Position numbers and translations under genes: made by a program. Source: Kitasatospora sp. GAS204B (GTDB lineage Bacteria; Actinomycetota; Actinomycetes; Streptomycetales; Streptomycetaceae). Taken from it: a stretch of 64,000 bases of DNA. The DNA is taken from NCBI RefSeq assembly GCF_029892155.1, contig NZ_JARZAG010000006.1:248001-312000 (forward strand), written 5' to 3'. The notes beneath the pieces were generated by a model. The model did no database searches. It was not told where the DNA came from and saw nothing but the letters and a program-made list of their open reading frames with translations. Shown one piece after another: positions 46,019-54,453 of this stretch (the stretch's first letter is position 1; every line of letters starts with the position of its first letter).

Positions 46019-46116
46019 GGGCACCCGCACCCCGGATCTAGCGGATTCACGCGATGTGTCGAGGTAGCCCCCGCTGGCATGGTGTCCCGAAGAAACACCT
46101 GCTCAAGGGGCTCCAC

Positions 46117-47097
46117 ATGAATGTCGCACTGACCACGGCCGGCCTGCCGGACGACGACAAGCTCGACTACTGGAACAAGGCCCTCACGCGCACGCTCGTC
46201 CCGCAAGCGGTCACACCCCGGGTCAGGACACCGTTCTCGGGCCGGCTCACCTCCTACCGGCTGGGCTACCTCCAGGTCTCCACCATCGAGGCGGACCCGC
46301 AGCGCATGAGCCGCACCGACCGGCACATCGCCCAGTCCGACGGGGAGTTCGTCTCCGTCGGACTGCAGAGCTCCGGGCGCGGCGCGCTGGCCCAGAACGG
46401 GCGCACCGCCCAGCTGGCGCCGGGCGGGCTCGTGCTCTACGACACGGCCCGTCCCTATACCCTCGACCAGCTTGAGCCCTTCCGCCTGCACGTCTTCCAA
46501 CTGCCCCGCCGCGTCCTGGCGATGCGCGAGGCGGAGATCCACCGCGTCACCGCGACGGAACTTCCCCCGGACACAGGGATGACGGGCATGCTGACGCCCT
46601 TCCTGACCACTCTGGTCACCACCGCCGAGCAGTGGAGCCCGCGGGTGGGCGAACAACTGGCGGGCACCGTCAGCGACCTGCTGGCCGCGCTGATCGGCGA
46701 GCAGGCCGCGGAACACGAGCCGCCCGACGGGGGGAGCGCCGGTCGCGGCATGGCACGGCGCGTGCGCGGCTACGTCAACGATCACCTGTCGGACCCCGAC
46801 CTCTCCCCCCAGACGGTCGCCGCCCACCACCACATCTCCGTCCGCTACCTGCACCGACTCTTCGAGGGTGAGGGGATGACGATCACGCGGTGGATCCTGC
46901 AGCGCCGGCTGGAGGAGTGCAGCCGCGAACTCGCGCGCCGCGGGCGGGTCAGCCCGACCGTGTCCTCGGTCGCGCAACGCTGGGGCTTCGTCAACGCCGC
47001 CCACTTCAGCCGCGCCTTCCGCACCGCGTACGGCATGTCGCCACGGGAGTGGCGTAGCACGGCACTCACCACGGACCGGCCGCCGGGTGCCCCTTGA
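46117..47097 (+). CDS. AraC-family transcriptional regulator (paralogue 3)
   Basis: The 326-aa protein starts at the ATG behind AAGGGG. It has an AraC-binding-like sensor (about 8-190, with GLVLYDTARPYTLDQLEPF) and a C-terminal AraC HTH pair (about 215-315, with HHISVRYLHRLFEGEGMT and GFVNAAHFSRAFRTAYGMSPREW). It strongly resembles the product of 19268-20332. It lies 98 nt after the sugar permease on the same strand and may regulate that importer. It converges with the following gene with only 9 nt between stops. Confidence 0.9.
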   Translation: MNVALTTAGLPDDDKLDYWNKALTRTLVPQAVTPRVRTPFSGRLTSYRLGYLQVSTIEADPQRMSRTDRHIAQSDGEFVSVGLQSSGRGALAQNGRTAQLAPGGLVLYDTARPYTLDQLEPFRLHVFQLPRRVLAMREAEIHRVTATELPPDTGMTGMLTPFLTTLVTTAEQWSPRVGEQLAGTVSDLLAALIGEQAAEHEPPDGGSAGRGMARRVRGYVNDHLSDPDLSPQTVAAHHHISVRYLHRLFEGEGMTITRWILQRRLEECSRELARRGRVSPTVSSVAQRWGFVNAAHFSRAFRTAYGMSPREWRSTALTTDRPPGAP

Positions 47098-47106
47098 GGT
47101 CTCCGA

Positions 47107-48726
47107 CTACGAGGCGAGTTTCGCGGCGATCAGCTTCTTGGCGCTCGCCGGTTCGTCGCGCATCCTGAGTCCGTCCCAGTCGAGCCCGAGGGCTGTGACG
47201 GTCTTCCGCGCCTCCGCTGCCCGGACCCGGTCGGTGTCCGGTCCGCCCTTGGCCATCTCGTAGAGCGCGGAGGCGTACTCCTCGCGTTTGCTCGGCCCCG
47301 CCTTCTTCCAGAAAGCCAGGGTCTTGCCGAGTCGTGCGAGAGCGGGGCGGGTGGGCTTGCCATCGGCGTCGGGCCCGGCCAACTGCTCCCAGCGCCTGGC
47401 GAAGTACTTCCATGCCTTGTACGAGGCAAGGCCCAGCCCGAGGGCGGCAGCGGCGCCGGCGAGCCCCCAGCCGACCGGGGTCGCGAGCAGCACGCTCGCG
47501 CCGGCGGCCGTGCCCGCGGCGACGGCGATCGAGGTGACGAGAGAGGCGACGCCGCCCGCCGATCCCAGCGCCCCACCCGTCGCGGTGATGATCTTCTTGA
47601 TCCGGCCACGCTCGTTCTTCCGCACCGCGTATGCCTGGATCATGCGCAGCGAGATCTGCTGGGGTGCGCCCGCCCGATGCTGCTCGACCTCCGCGGCGGC
47701 TTCACCGAGCCCGCGTTCCATGGCGACCCGGACGTCCTCCCGCTGTTTCTGTCTCGCCAACGCCTCCAGGAGGCCGGCGTTGGCCTCCTGGAGATTCCGC
47801 TCCAACTCGTGGACCTCCAGTCGCGCCTGCTTGAGGGTGTCCAGGTCGGTTCCCAAGGGCCGGTCCATCGGCGAACGGCTCATCTCCTGAACGCGGGCCT
47901 GGTACGTCACACTCTTGGACTCGAACAACTCGTCGAGCGCGTACACCAGTTCACGGCATGCGGCGACCTCCTGGTCCGCGGCCTCCAACGCCCTCCTCGG
48001 CTCCTGGTCCTCCGCGGACATCAGTGTCCGCAACGCCGTGACCCGCGCATGCGCCTTGGCGGCCTTACGGGCGTACCGTCCCGTCTGCACCACTGTCGCG
48101 GGCAGTCCGACCGCGCCGCCTGCCGAGAAGACGGCGTTGTACAGCGGGGTGGCCTGCCCGGCGTAACTCAACGCTCCGCCCGTCCCGTTGAGCACGTTGC
48201 CGACCAGGCCGGCGGCGCTCTGGCCGATCTCCGTGCGGGCACTGCCGAGTTCCCGGGATGCCTCCCGGTGCGGCGCGGTGCCCTCCGGATGCGCGTTCCT
48301 GCCGTGCTGCGCGTTCCGCATCGCCTTGACGCCGGTGGCGAGCGTGACCCCTGCCGCGATGCTCGAGCCGAAGGGGCCCGCCATGCCACCGGCATAAGAA
48401 GCGGGTGTGCTGAAGCTGGGGTCGGTGAACTGCGCCCCGACGGTCGGGCCAGTCGTCGCGGCGACGTTCTGAGCGGCGGTGTCGAGGGTGTCCTTGACCC
48501 TGCCCGCGGTGACCTCGCCGTCCTCGGTCTGCCGTGCGATGGTGAGGGCTCGCGACCGTTGGAGTGCCAAGGTCACAGCGGCGTTTCCCATGCTCCGCTG
48601 CAGAGCGAGGAGGTCGCCTCGCACCGGGGAGCCGCCGGCTCTACGGGGAGCCGGCGCAGGGTTCCGGTGTGCAGCCGGTGCTTCGGTCTCCCGTTGCGGC
48701 TCGCTCCGCTCAGCATGTCTGTGCAC
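47107..48726 (-). CDS. Orphan protein with eCIS-cargo-like LQR..GNAAV motif
   Basis: The product is 539 aa. The GTG at 48726 follows GGGAGG by 5 nt; a longer Arg-rich upstream reading is rejected. After a Pro/Arg-rich N-terminus comes LLALQRSMGNAAV (about 38-50), then ALQRS. This resembles a motif common at the N-terminus of proteins linked to extracellular contractile injection systems. A Gly/Ala-rich region (about 90-200), a charged, coiled-coil-like segment (about 215-340) and a long hydrophobic Gly/Ala stretch (about 385-440) follow. The C-terminus is basic. This suggests a membrane-active payload. No injection-system structural genes are in the window. Function is inferred only. Confidence 0.65.
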   Translation of the reverse strand: MHRHAERSEPQRETEAPAAHRNPAPAPRRAGGSPVRGDLLALQRSMGNAAVTLALQRSRALTIARQTEDGEVTAGRVKDTLDTAAQNVAATTGPTVGAQFTDPSFSTPASYAGGMAGPFGSSIAAGVTLATGVKAMRNAQHGRNAHPEGTAPHREASRELGSARTEIGQSAAGLVGNVLNGTGGALSYAGQATPLYNAVFSAGGAVGLPATVVQTGRYARKAAKAHARVTALRTLMSAEDQEPRRALEAADQEVAACRELVYALDELFESKSVTYQARVQEMSRSPMDRPLGTDLDTLKQARLEVHELERNLQEANAGLLEALARQKQREDVRVAMERGLGEAAAEVEQHRAGAPQQISLRMIQAYAVRKNERGRIKKIITATGGALGSAGGVASLVTSIAVAAGTAAGASVLLATPVGWGLAGAAAALGLGLASYKAWKYFARRWEQLAGPDADGKPTRPALARLGKTLAFWKKAGPSKREEYASALYEMAKGGPDTDRVRAAEARKTVTALGLDWDGLRMRDEPASAKKLIAAKLAS

Positions 48727-48900
48727 ACTGCCCTCCCAGCGACGTCCCGCACGCCTCACAGACCGACGCCTCGATCCTCCAGTGCGCGTTCCAGCGGAGC
48801 AAGATCGATGACCGGGGACAGGGCTCAAGGTTCCGCTAAGAGCGTCCTGAGGTTACCTGTCGGCCTCCGCCCGGCACCGCCCGTGAGCCCGCCGGCCCGC

Positions 48901-49935
48901 TCACCGTAGCCAGGCGCGATCGGCGGCGCGGGCGCCGGCCTGGAAGCGGCTGCGCGCGCCGAGGAGATCCATCACCTCCGAGATCAGACGCCTGACGGTG
49001 CGTTCGGAGACGCCGAGCTTGCGCGCGGCCATCAGATCGGTGTCGCCCTGGTCGAGAATGCGCAGCAGCGCGTAGTGCTGGCCGGACATGCCGTGCGGGT
49101 CGCGGCTCTTGGAGTCGCCCAGTGGCGCGGCGCCCGCCCACACCAGGTCGAAGAGCGCGCACATGGCGGCGACCACGCCCTTGCCGTGCAGCACGGTGGC
49201 CGCGTCGGTGCGCTCGGGATCCAGCGGCACCATGGCGACGCTGCGGTCGACGATGATCATGCGCATGGGCAGGGCCGGGACCGTCCGGACCTGCCCGCCG
49301 CGCTCGGTGAGCCAGTGCGCGTAGTCGGTGGTCGGCTGGTGGTTGCGCACCGAGTCCAGGAAGGTCGTGCGCACGTCGACCCCGCGACCCAGCAGCTCCT
49401 CGTCGAGCGGCCGGCTCGACTCCCGGGCCGCCTCGCTCTGCCCGCCGCCGGGAATGAACGCGAGCACCTGGAACCGGGTCCCGGCGCCGAGTTCCACCAG
49501 CCGGTCACGGATCGCGTCCACGCCGACGAGGTCCTCGCCCTGGGTGTACCTGCGGGCGCAGGCCACCTCCGACAGCACGACCTCGATGGCGGCCTGGCAC
49601 TGCTCGATCTCGTGGCGCCGCCGCGCCAGCTCGGCCTCCTTGTGTGCCAGCAGTGCCTTCAGCCCGAGTTCCGGCACGACCGGTCGCATCACCAGCGGGT
49701 CCTCCCAGGAGGACCGGAGGAGGGACAGCCGGGTGAGTTGCTCGTAGGCGGCCGTCACCTCGCCCTCGGTCAGGCCGAGTTCGGCGGGCAGCTCGCACTC
49801 GGTCAGGGCAGGGCTGCGCAACAGTGCCAGATACACGGCCTCGGAGGCGTGATCCAGGCCGAACGCCTTCAGTACGGCGGGCATCTCAGGACTCGGCCAT
49901 GATGACGCGCGGTCTCTGACGGACAGAACCGACAA
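48901..49935 (-). CDS. Two-HTH transcriptional regulator (TrmB-like N-terminus, LuxR-like C-terminus)
   Basis: The 344-aa protein has an N-terminal winged-helix region of TrmB type (about 22-85) and a helical linker. A central phospholipase-D-like sensor fold (about 130-250) leads to a C-terminal HTH (about 285-335, with MAARKLGVSERTVRRLISEVMDLL). Such regulators sit in many streptomycete biosynthetic loci. The start is uncertain: the TTG at 49935 has only weak RBS sequence, and the ATG at 49884 would remove 17 residues. It is immediately downstream of the flavin-type operon on the same strand. A dyad lies just upstream and may be its own operator. Confidence 0.8.
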   Translation of the reverse strand: MSVLSVRDRASSWPSPEMPAVLKAFGLDHASEAVYLALLRSPALTECELPAELGLTEGEVTAAYEQLTRLSLLRSSWEDPLVMRPVVPELGLKALLAHKEAELARRRHEIEQCQAAIEVVLSEVACARRYTQGEDLVGVDAIRDRLVELGAGTRFQVLAFIPGGGQSEAARESSRPLDEELLGRGVDVRTTFLDSVRNHQPTTDYAHWLTERGGQVRTVPALPMRMIIVDRSVAMVPLDPERTDAATVLHGKGVVAAMCALFDLVWAGAAPLGDSKSRDPHGMSGQHYALLRILDQGDTDLMAARKLGVSERTVRRLISEVMDLLGARSRFQAGARAADRAWLR

Positions 49936-49960
49936 CTCGCTGCATTTCTCGCTCCCCCGT

Positions 49961-49990
49961 CCTACAACTTCGGAATTGTAGGTCTAGACC
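49961..49990. promoter_or_regulatory. Inverted repeat upstream of the HTH regulator
   Basis: CCTACAA (49961-49967) and TTGTAGG (49976-49982) are perfect inverted arms around 8 bases. They are followed at once by the 10-bp palindrome GGTCTAGACC (49981-49990). The site lies between the glycosyltransferase stop and the regulator start, which suits autoregulation. Confidence 0.5.
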
Positions 49991-50006
49991 ACTGCGGAGG
50001 CTCGTG

Positions 50007-51239
50007 TCAACGGTTTACTCCCTGCGGGCCGGGGGCGCGGTCGGCCGCCTGATCGCGCGTCAAGGAGTAGCGATCGATTCGTCCGATCGCCTCGGTCGGC
50101 CGCCAAGTCATGTAGGGGATCTCATCGTTGCGGGCCGTCTCGTCCGGTCGGCGCAGCGTCACGGGATGCTGGAGATGGACCATGAAGTCGTCGAAGGTGT
50201 AGAGCGCCGTCGATGCCTGGAGCCGCAGGACGAGGTCCACGTCCTCGCCGCCCCAGCCCTCGTACCGCTCGTCCATGCCCCCGATGCGGTCGAAGACCTC
50301 ACGCGTGAGCCAGACGCAGCCGCCCACCGGTCGGCGCACCCAGAAGCCGCGCAGTGCCTGCGGGTCCAGGGTCGCCTCGCCGTCGAGGCAGCGGGCGCCG
50401 ACGGCGTGCCCGCTCGAGCCGTCGTCCAGGTAGAGCATGTCGCGGTACGGAAGGACGGCGCCCACCCCCGGGCCCCTGAAACGGTCGACGTTCCGGGCGA
50501 CGAAACCGCGATCCGGCAGCAGGTCGGCGTCGAAGACGCAGACGGTCTCGGCCTGCGAGGCGGACTGGACGACTCCGACGTTGACGACCCACGCCTTGTT
50601 GAACGGGCCTTCGTGCCGGGCGAAGAGGTACTCGTCGGCCACCTGCTCGATCTCCGACTGCCAGCGGGGGGAGTCGTCGGCTTCCACGACCGTCACGGTG
50701 TACCCCCCGTCCACCGGTGCCTGGTCCCGCAGACTGGTCAGGCCGGCCAGCAGGTTCCGCAGCCGGTGCCCGGACTCGCTGCGGTCCCGGAACGGGATCA
50801 CGAGCTGCGCGGCCGCACCCGCCGGCGCCGGGCGAGCGGGCACCGGCAGGGCCTGATGGGACGACAGAGGGCGCGTCGCACCGGAGACCACGTCAGCACC
50901 CAGGTGGTAGCCGATGCGTCCGCGGTGGGCCGCCTGCCAGGCCAAGTCGGCCAGCTCGGCCATGCGTTCCGGAAAGCGCGAGGCCATCGGTTCGAGCACC
51001 TCCACCAGCCGACGGTGGCGTTCCGGGAGCGTCGGCTCCGCCAGCAGCCGGCGAGCCGCGGGCGCCCACGGTGCGCTGTCCTCGTCCCCGGCCAGCTTGG
51101 CGATGGACTCGGTCAACGGCTGCACCCGGTACCAGTGGTACGGGTTCGCGGCGCGGGCGTCCCGGTCCGCGTGGAGAACCAGGGCATCGGCGATCAGGCG
51201 AGCCACCGATCGCGGGTCGTTCGTGCGGAGCAAGGACAT
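50007..51239 (-). CDS. Glycosyltransferase, GT-A fold (GT2/GT27-like)
   Basis: A 410-aa cytoplasmic transferase. About 110 N-terminal residues of unknown type precede a GT-A catalytic domain with LVIPFRDRSESGHRL, VFDADLLPDRGFV (the DxD metal motif) and the acceptor motif GGCVWLTREVFDRIGGMDERYEGWGGEDVDL. The last motif is characteristic of galactosyltransferase-like C-terminal domains. GGGAG precedes the ATG. It is the last biosynthetic gene of the operon and 15 nt after the MFS exporter gene. It probably glycosylates the pathway product. The donor and acceptor are unknown. Confidence 0.85.
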   Translation of the reverse strand: MSLLRTNDPRSVARLIADALVLHADRDARAANPYHWYRVQPLTESIAKLAGDEDSAPWAPAARRLLAEPTLPERHRRLVEVLEPMASRFPERMAELADLAWQAAHRGRIGYHLGADVVSGATRPLSSHQALPVPARPAPAGAAAQLVIPFRDRSESGHRLRNLLAGLTSLRDQAPVDGGYTVTVVEADDSPRWQSEIEQVADEYLFARHEGPFNKAWVVNVGVVQSASQAETVCVFDADLLPDRGFVARNVDRFRGPGVGAVLPYRDMLYLDDGSSGHAVGARCLDGEATLDPQALRGFWVRRPVGGCVWLTREVFDRIGGMDERYEGWGGEDVDLVLRLQASTALYTFDDFMVHLQHPVTLRRPDETARNDEIPYMTWRPTEAIGRIDRYSLTRDQAADRAPGPQGVNR

Positions 51240-51254
51240 GATGATCTCCCATCC

Positions 51255-52550
51255 TCACTGACTCTGCGTCAGTGCTGCGGTGTCGGACAGTGGTTGGTTC
51301 GCCGGCTGCGCCCTGCCGACAACAGCCGCGGGCGACAGCAGGCGTTCACTGCGGAGCGCGGCGGCGGCGCCCAGCAGCATCAGCGCGGCCACCACCGCCC
51401 ACAGGGCGGGCCCGCCCGCCAGGCACAGCGCCCCGAACAGCGCCGGCGCCACCGCGGTGGAGGTGGTCCAGGTGAGCTGGAACAACGCGTTGTAGCGGCC
51501 GATGGACCCGGGCGGCGCGCTCGCCGCCACCACCGCGTTCACCGCCGGCCCGCAGACCAGCTCCGCGGCGGTCACCGACAGCACCGACGCCGACGCCAGC
51601 ACGATCCCGCCGGTTCGCGAAACCTGCGCGGCCGCCACCAGCAGCGTCACCGAGACGGCGAACAGGCCCGCCCCGACCACCATGAGCCGGGTGCGCCGCA
51701 CTCCGGACAGGGCCCTGGTGATCGCGCTCTGGCAGGTGAACACCAGGACGCAGTTGGCGCCGAAGGAGGTGCTGAGCAGCCAGTGCGGCAGGCCCGCGGC
51801 CTGGACCAGGAACGCGGGCAGGACGATGGTGGGGAGCGTCCAGCCGAACGAGATCGCGGTGAACGCCAGGCAGAACAGGACGAAGCCCCGGTCCCGCAGC
51901 ACTCGCCCGCGCGGCGAGCCCGGCAGCTGCCCGCCGGCAGCAGCGGCGCGGGCAGGGCCGGCGGGGGAGCGGGCGACCCGGTGCTGGGACATGACCAGAG
52001 CGGCGGCGACCACGGACGTCGCCGCGTCGATGAGGAGCAGCGCCTCGCCGCTGCGCGCGCTGATGGCCAGCGCCACGGAGGAGACCAGCGCCCCGAGCCC
52101 GACGACGCCGTTCTTCAGCACGCTGACGAGCGCGTACCAGTCGTCCAGCTCGCTGCCACGGGCGACGCCGGCCACGTAGACCGGCCAACTCGCCCAGTAG
52201 AGCCGGTCGGCGAGCATCACCAGGAATCCGGTGCCGACGATCAGCGGGAACGAGTGCGCGGACAGGAACAGTACGTACCCGGTCGCGGCGATCAGGTTGC
52301 TCAGTGCCAGTGGCCTGATCGGGCCGAACCGGTCGACCGGGCCACCCAGCAGCGGACCGAAGGGCAGTGCCAGGATGGTGCCCAGGGACAGGGCCAGACC
52401 GACACTCGCGGAGGTCAGTGCGGTGTGCTGTAGCAAATAGAGGAACGACAGCGGATAGAAGACCCCGATGCCGAACGCGTCGACGGCCGCGGCCAGCAGG
52501 ATCAGCCGATGTCCGCGGGTGTCGGGCAGGGCCTGCCAGGAGCGGCTCAC
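51255..52550 (-). CDS. MFS transporter
   Basis: This 431-aa membrane protein has about 12 hydrophobic segments. LLGGPVDRFGPIRPLALSN holds the cytoplasmic loop 2-3 motif of the major facilitator superfamily. The GTG start overlaps the stop of the preceding unknown gene (GTGA at 52547-52550); a much longer reading frame is a shadow. Its place between an unknown protein and a glycosyltransferase suggests export of the operon's product or self-resistance. Confidence 0.88.
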   Translation of the reverse strand: MSRSWQALPDTRGHRLILLAAAVDAFGIGVFYPLSFLYLLQHTALTSASVGLALSLGTILALPFGPLLGGPVDRFGPIRPLALSNLIAATGYVLFLSAHSFPLIVGTGFLVMLADRLYWASWPVYVAGVARGSELDDWYALVSVLKNGVVGLGALVSSVALAISARSGEALLLIDAATSVVAAALVMSQHRVARSPAGPARAAAAGGQLPGSPRGRVLRDRGFVLFCLAFTAISFGWTLPTIVLPAFLVQAAGLPHWLLSTSFGANCVLVFTCQSAITRALSGVRRTRLMVVGAGLFAVSVTLLVAAAQVSRTGGIVLASASVLSVTAAELVCGPAVNAVVAASAPPGSIGRYNALFQLTWTTSTAVAPALFGALCLAGGPALWAVVAALMLLGAAAALRSERLLSPAAVVGRAQPANQPLSDTAALTQSQ

Positions 52551-53563
52551 GGCGTCCACTCCAGCGGGCCCGGCGGCGCGCTCCAGGCGGCCGTCGCTTC
52601 GGGCAACCGTCGCAGCTCCTCGACCCGCCAGCGCGTCACACCGTGGTTGGACCGCAGCCGCGCGCCGAGGCCCACCGCTCGCCACAGCACGTCGGTCAGC
52701 TCGTCCGTCCACTGGTCGAGCCAGCGCCGGTACGCCGTCGGACCGATGGCGCCGAGCACGGCGGTGGACAGGTAGCCGCGGACGGCCCGCGCCGTGTGCT
52801 CGCACGGCGCCCGCTCCAGCAGCGCCCCGATGGCCACGCCGTACCCGACGACTTCGGCCAGTGGCAGCACCTCCTCCCGCTCCGGGGGCGAGGGACGGTC
52901 CGTGATGGCGACGAACACCGCCGCCGGCGCCGCTCCCGGCCAGCTCCGGCCGATCCGCACCAGGTGGTCTGTCCACGAAGCCTGGCGCCACACCGCAGCA
53001 CTGGCATCCCACAGCGCGATGCGGGCTCGGCCGAGCAGCAGCCGCGGAAGGATCGTGGGCAGCGGGCTGACCTCGTCCCGCAGCCGACCGCGATCCTCCA
53101 CGGCGCTGTGCACGCGGATCAGGACGTCGAGCCCACGCTCCCGCGCGAACGCCGCGACCAGGCTGCCGACCGGCGTCCCGGCGGCCGATGTCCCGGCGGC
53201 TGATGTCCCGGTGGCTGATGTCCCGGCGTCCGGCCTCCCAGCGTCCGGCCTCCCGGCGGCCGGGTGGCGTGCGGCGTACTCGGCGAACGCGGACGCCTGG
53301 CGCGCGGGCAACGCGAAGGCGAGGGCCGGCAGTTGCGCCTGTGGCAGAGCCGCCGCCCACGCGCACCCGCGAAGCGCCGCCAGCCGCACGGCGCTGCCGT
53401 TCCACGAGTTCCAGTCGACCTGGAAGGCGAGCGCCGCATCAGGGCGCTGAGCGACCGCCCGCCGGACTTCCTCCGTGAACCCTGGCCCGGGCTCGGCGCC
53501 CTCCCGCATGACGAGGTGGTGGGTCGACCCGGTCCCGGTGGCGGTGCCGAGGGCAGGCTTCAT
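52547..53563 (-). CDS. Unknown protein with pentapeptide repeat insert, possibly GT-A-like
   Basis: The 338-aa product has no signal peptide. The first 100 residues include ALAFQVDWNSWNGSAVRLAAL, which faintly recalls a GT-A glycosyltransferase core, but no clear DxD is present. Residues about 100-129 are five-residue repeats (GRPDA twice, then GTSAT/GTSAA). They are encoded by six tandem 15-bp DNA units and interrupt the domain. The rest (LDVLIRVHSAVEDRGR, then a Trp-rich helical part) is unrecognised. It is coupled by 4-nt overlaps to both neighbours, so it should be needed stoichiometrically for the pathway. Function is not assigned. Confidence 0.75.
   Translation of the reverse strand: MKPALGTATGTGSTHHLVMREGAEPGPGFTEEVRRAVAQRPDAALAFQVDWNSWNGSAVRLAALRGCAWAAALPQAQLPALAFALPARQASAFAEYAARHPAAGRPDAGRPDAGTSATGTSAAGTSAAGTPVGSLVAAFARERGLDVLIRVHSAVEDRGRLRDEVSPLPTILPRLLLGRARIALWDASAAVWRQASWTDHLVRIGRSWPGAAPAAVFVAITDRPSPPEREEVLPLAEVVGYGVAIGALLERAPCEHTARAVRGYLSTAVLGAIGPTAYRRWLDQWTDELTDVLWRAVGLGARLRSNHGVTRWRVEELRRLPEATAAWSAPPGPLEWTP
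53176..53265. repeat. Six tandem 15-bp units inside a coding region
   Basis: The units start at 53176, 53191, 53206, 53221, 53236 and 53251. The first three are GTCCCGGCGGCCGAT, GTCCCGGCGGCTGAT and GTCCCGGTGGCTGAT; the last three diverge. They encode pentapeptides in the 338-aa unknown protein. Copy number could vary between strains without breaking the frame. Confidence 0.9.
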
Positions 53564-54453
53564 GAGGCGTCCCGTCCCGGGCTCGCGCCGGCGGGGACCG
53601 GCACGGCGAGGCTGCGGAGATGACCCGCCAGGCAGGCGAGCTGACGGCCGGTCGTGTCGTCGAACGGCAGGTGGAACACCACCCGGTCGAGCCCGGCGGT
53701 GGCGTACCGCTCGAGCAGCGGTCCCACCAGGAGCGCGCCGACCTCGACGACCGAGATCCGGCCGAGGTCGCGCACCCCGAGCGGCCTGCTCCGGTCAGCG
53801 GTGTCGATCGCCACGCTGAGCTGCATCGTCCTCGGCAGTTCGGGTGCGCCGGGCCGGCCGGCCGGGACGACCCCGGTCAACCGGTCCGGTTCGACGCCGC
53901 CCACCATCAGGCCGTCCAGCAGCGGCCCCAGGGCGGAAAGGACGCGCTGGTCCCCGCTCGCCAGCAGGATCGGCGGGGCCTGGAAGGTGGGCGGTGTCTC
54001 GAACCGGACGGTGTCCGGCAGGAGCCGGCCGCCACGGCGCAGCACATCGTCCAGGGTTCGCACGGTCTCCAGGAGGTTCTCCCGGCGGGTGTCGGGGTCC
54101 AGGCCGTACAGGGCGTTGACGTTGGTCCTGGATCCCGCGCCGATGCCGAGCACCAGCCGATTGCCCGACAGTTGCTGCAGCATGACGACGGATCGGGCCA
54201 TGCTCAGCGGGTGCCGGTACCCGGTGCACAGGATGGCCGTGCCGAACTCCTCGAACGGCAGGCCCGTGCCCATGGCGTGGGCGAGGTCCGCCACCGGGTC
54301 GCCGGCGACGGCGCGGTCGACACCGTCGTTCTCGGTCAGCGTCACGTCCCTGGTCCACACGCCGGTGAAGCCGAGCCGCGCGATCTCGTGCAACCGGCCG
54401 AGGTCGTGCTGCCACGGCGCGTCGTAGAGCGGCAGCAGGATGCCCGTCCTCAC
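53560..54453 (-). CDS. LLM-class flavin/F420-dependent oxidoreductase
   Basis: The 297-aa luciferase-like monooxygenase has GFTGVWTRDVTLTE, TAILCTGYRHPLSMARSVVML and RLVLGIGAGSR, the usual LLM strand motifs. The GTG at 54453 overlaps the ribD stop. Its own stop overlaps the next start (ATGA). A longer frame upstream is rejected. Cofactor choice (FMN or F420) is not readable. The FMN reductase gene two positions upstream favours FMNH2. It probably oxidises the pathway intermediate. Confidence 0.86.
   Translation of the reverse strand: MRTGILLPLYDAPWQHDLGRLHEIARLGFTGVWTRDVTLTENDGVDRAVAGDPVADLAHAMGTGLPFEEFGTAILCTGYRHPLSMARSVVMLQQLSGNRLVLGIGAGSRTNVNALYGLDPDTRRENLLETVRTLDDVLRRGGRLLPDTVRFETPPTFQAPPILLASGDQRVLSALGPLLDGLMVGGVEPDRLTGVVPAGRPGAPELPRTMQLSVAIDTADRSRPLGVRDLGRISVVEVGALLVGPLLERYATAGLDRVVFHLPFDDTTGRQLACLAGHLRSLAVPVPAGASPGRDAS

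Noticed and set aside
53176..53265. CRISPR-like or mobile repeat
   Set aside because: The units are contiguous 15-mers without spacers and stay in the reading frame, so this is a coding minisatellite.
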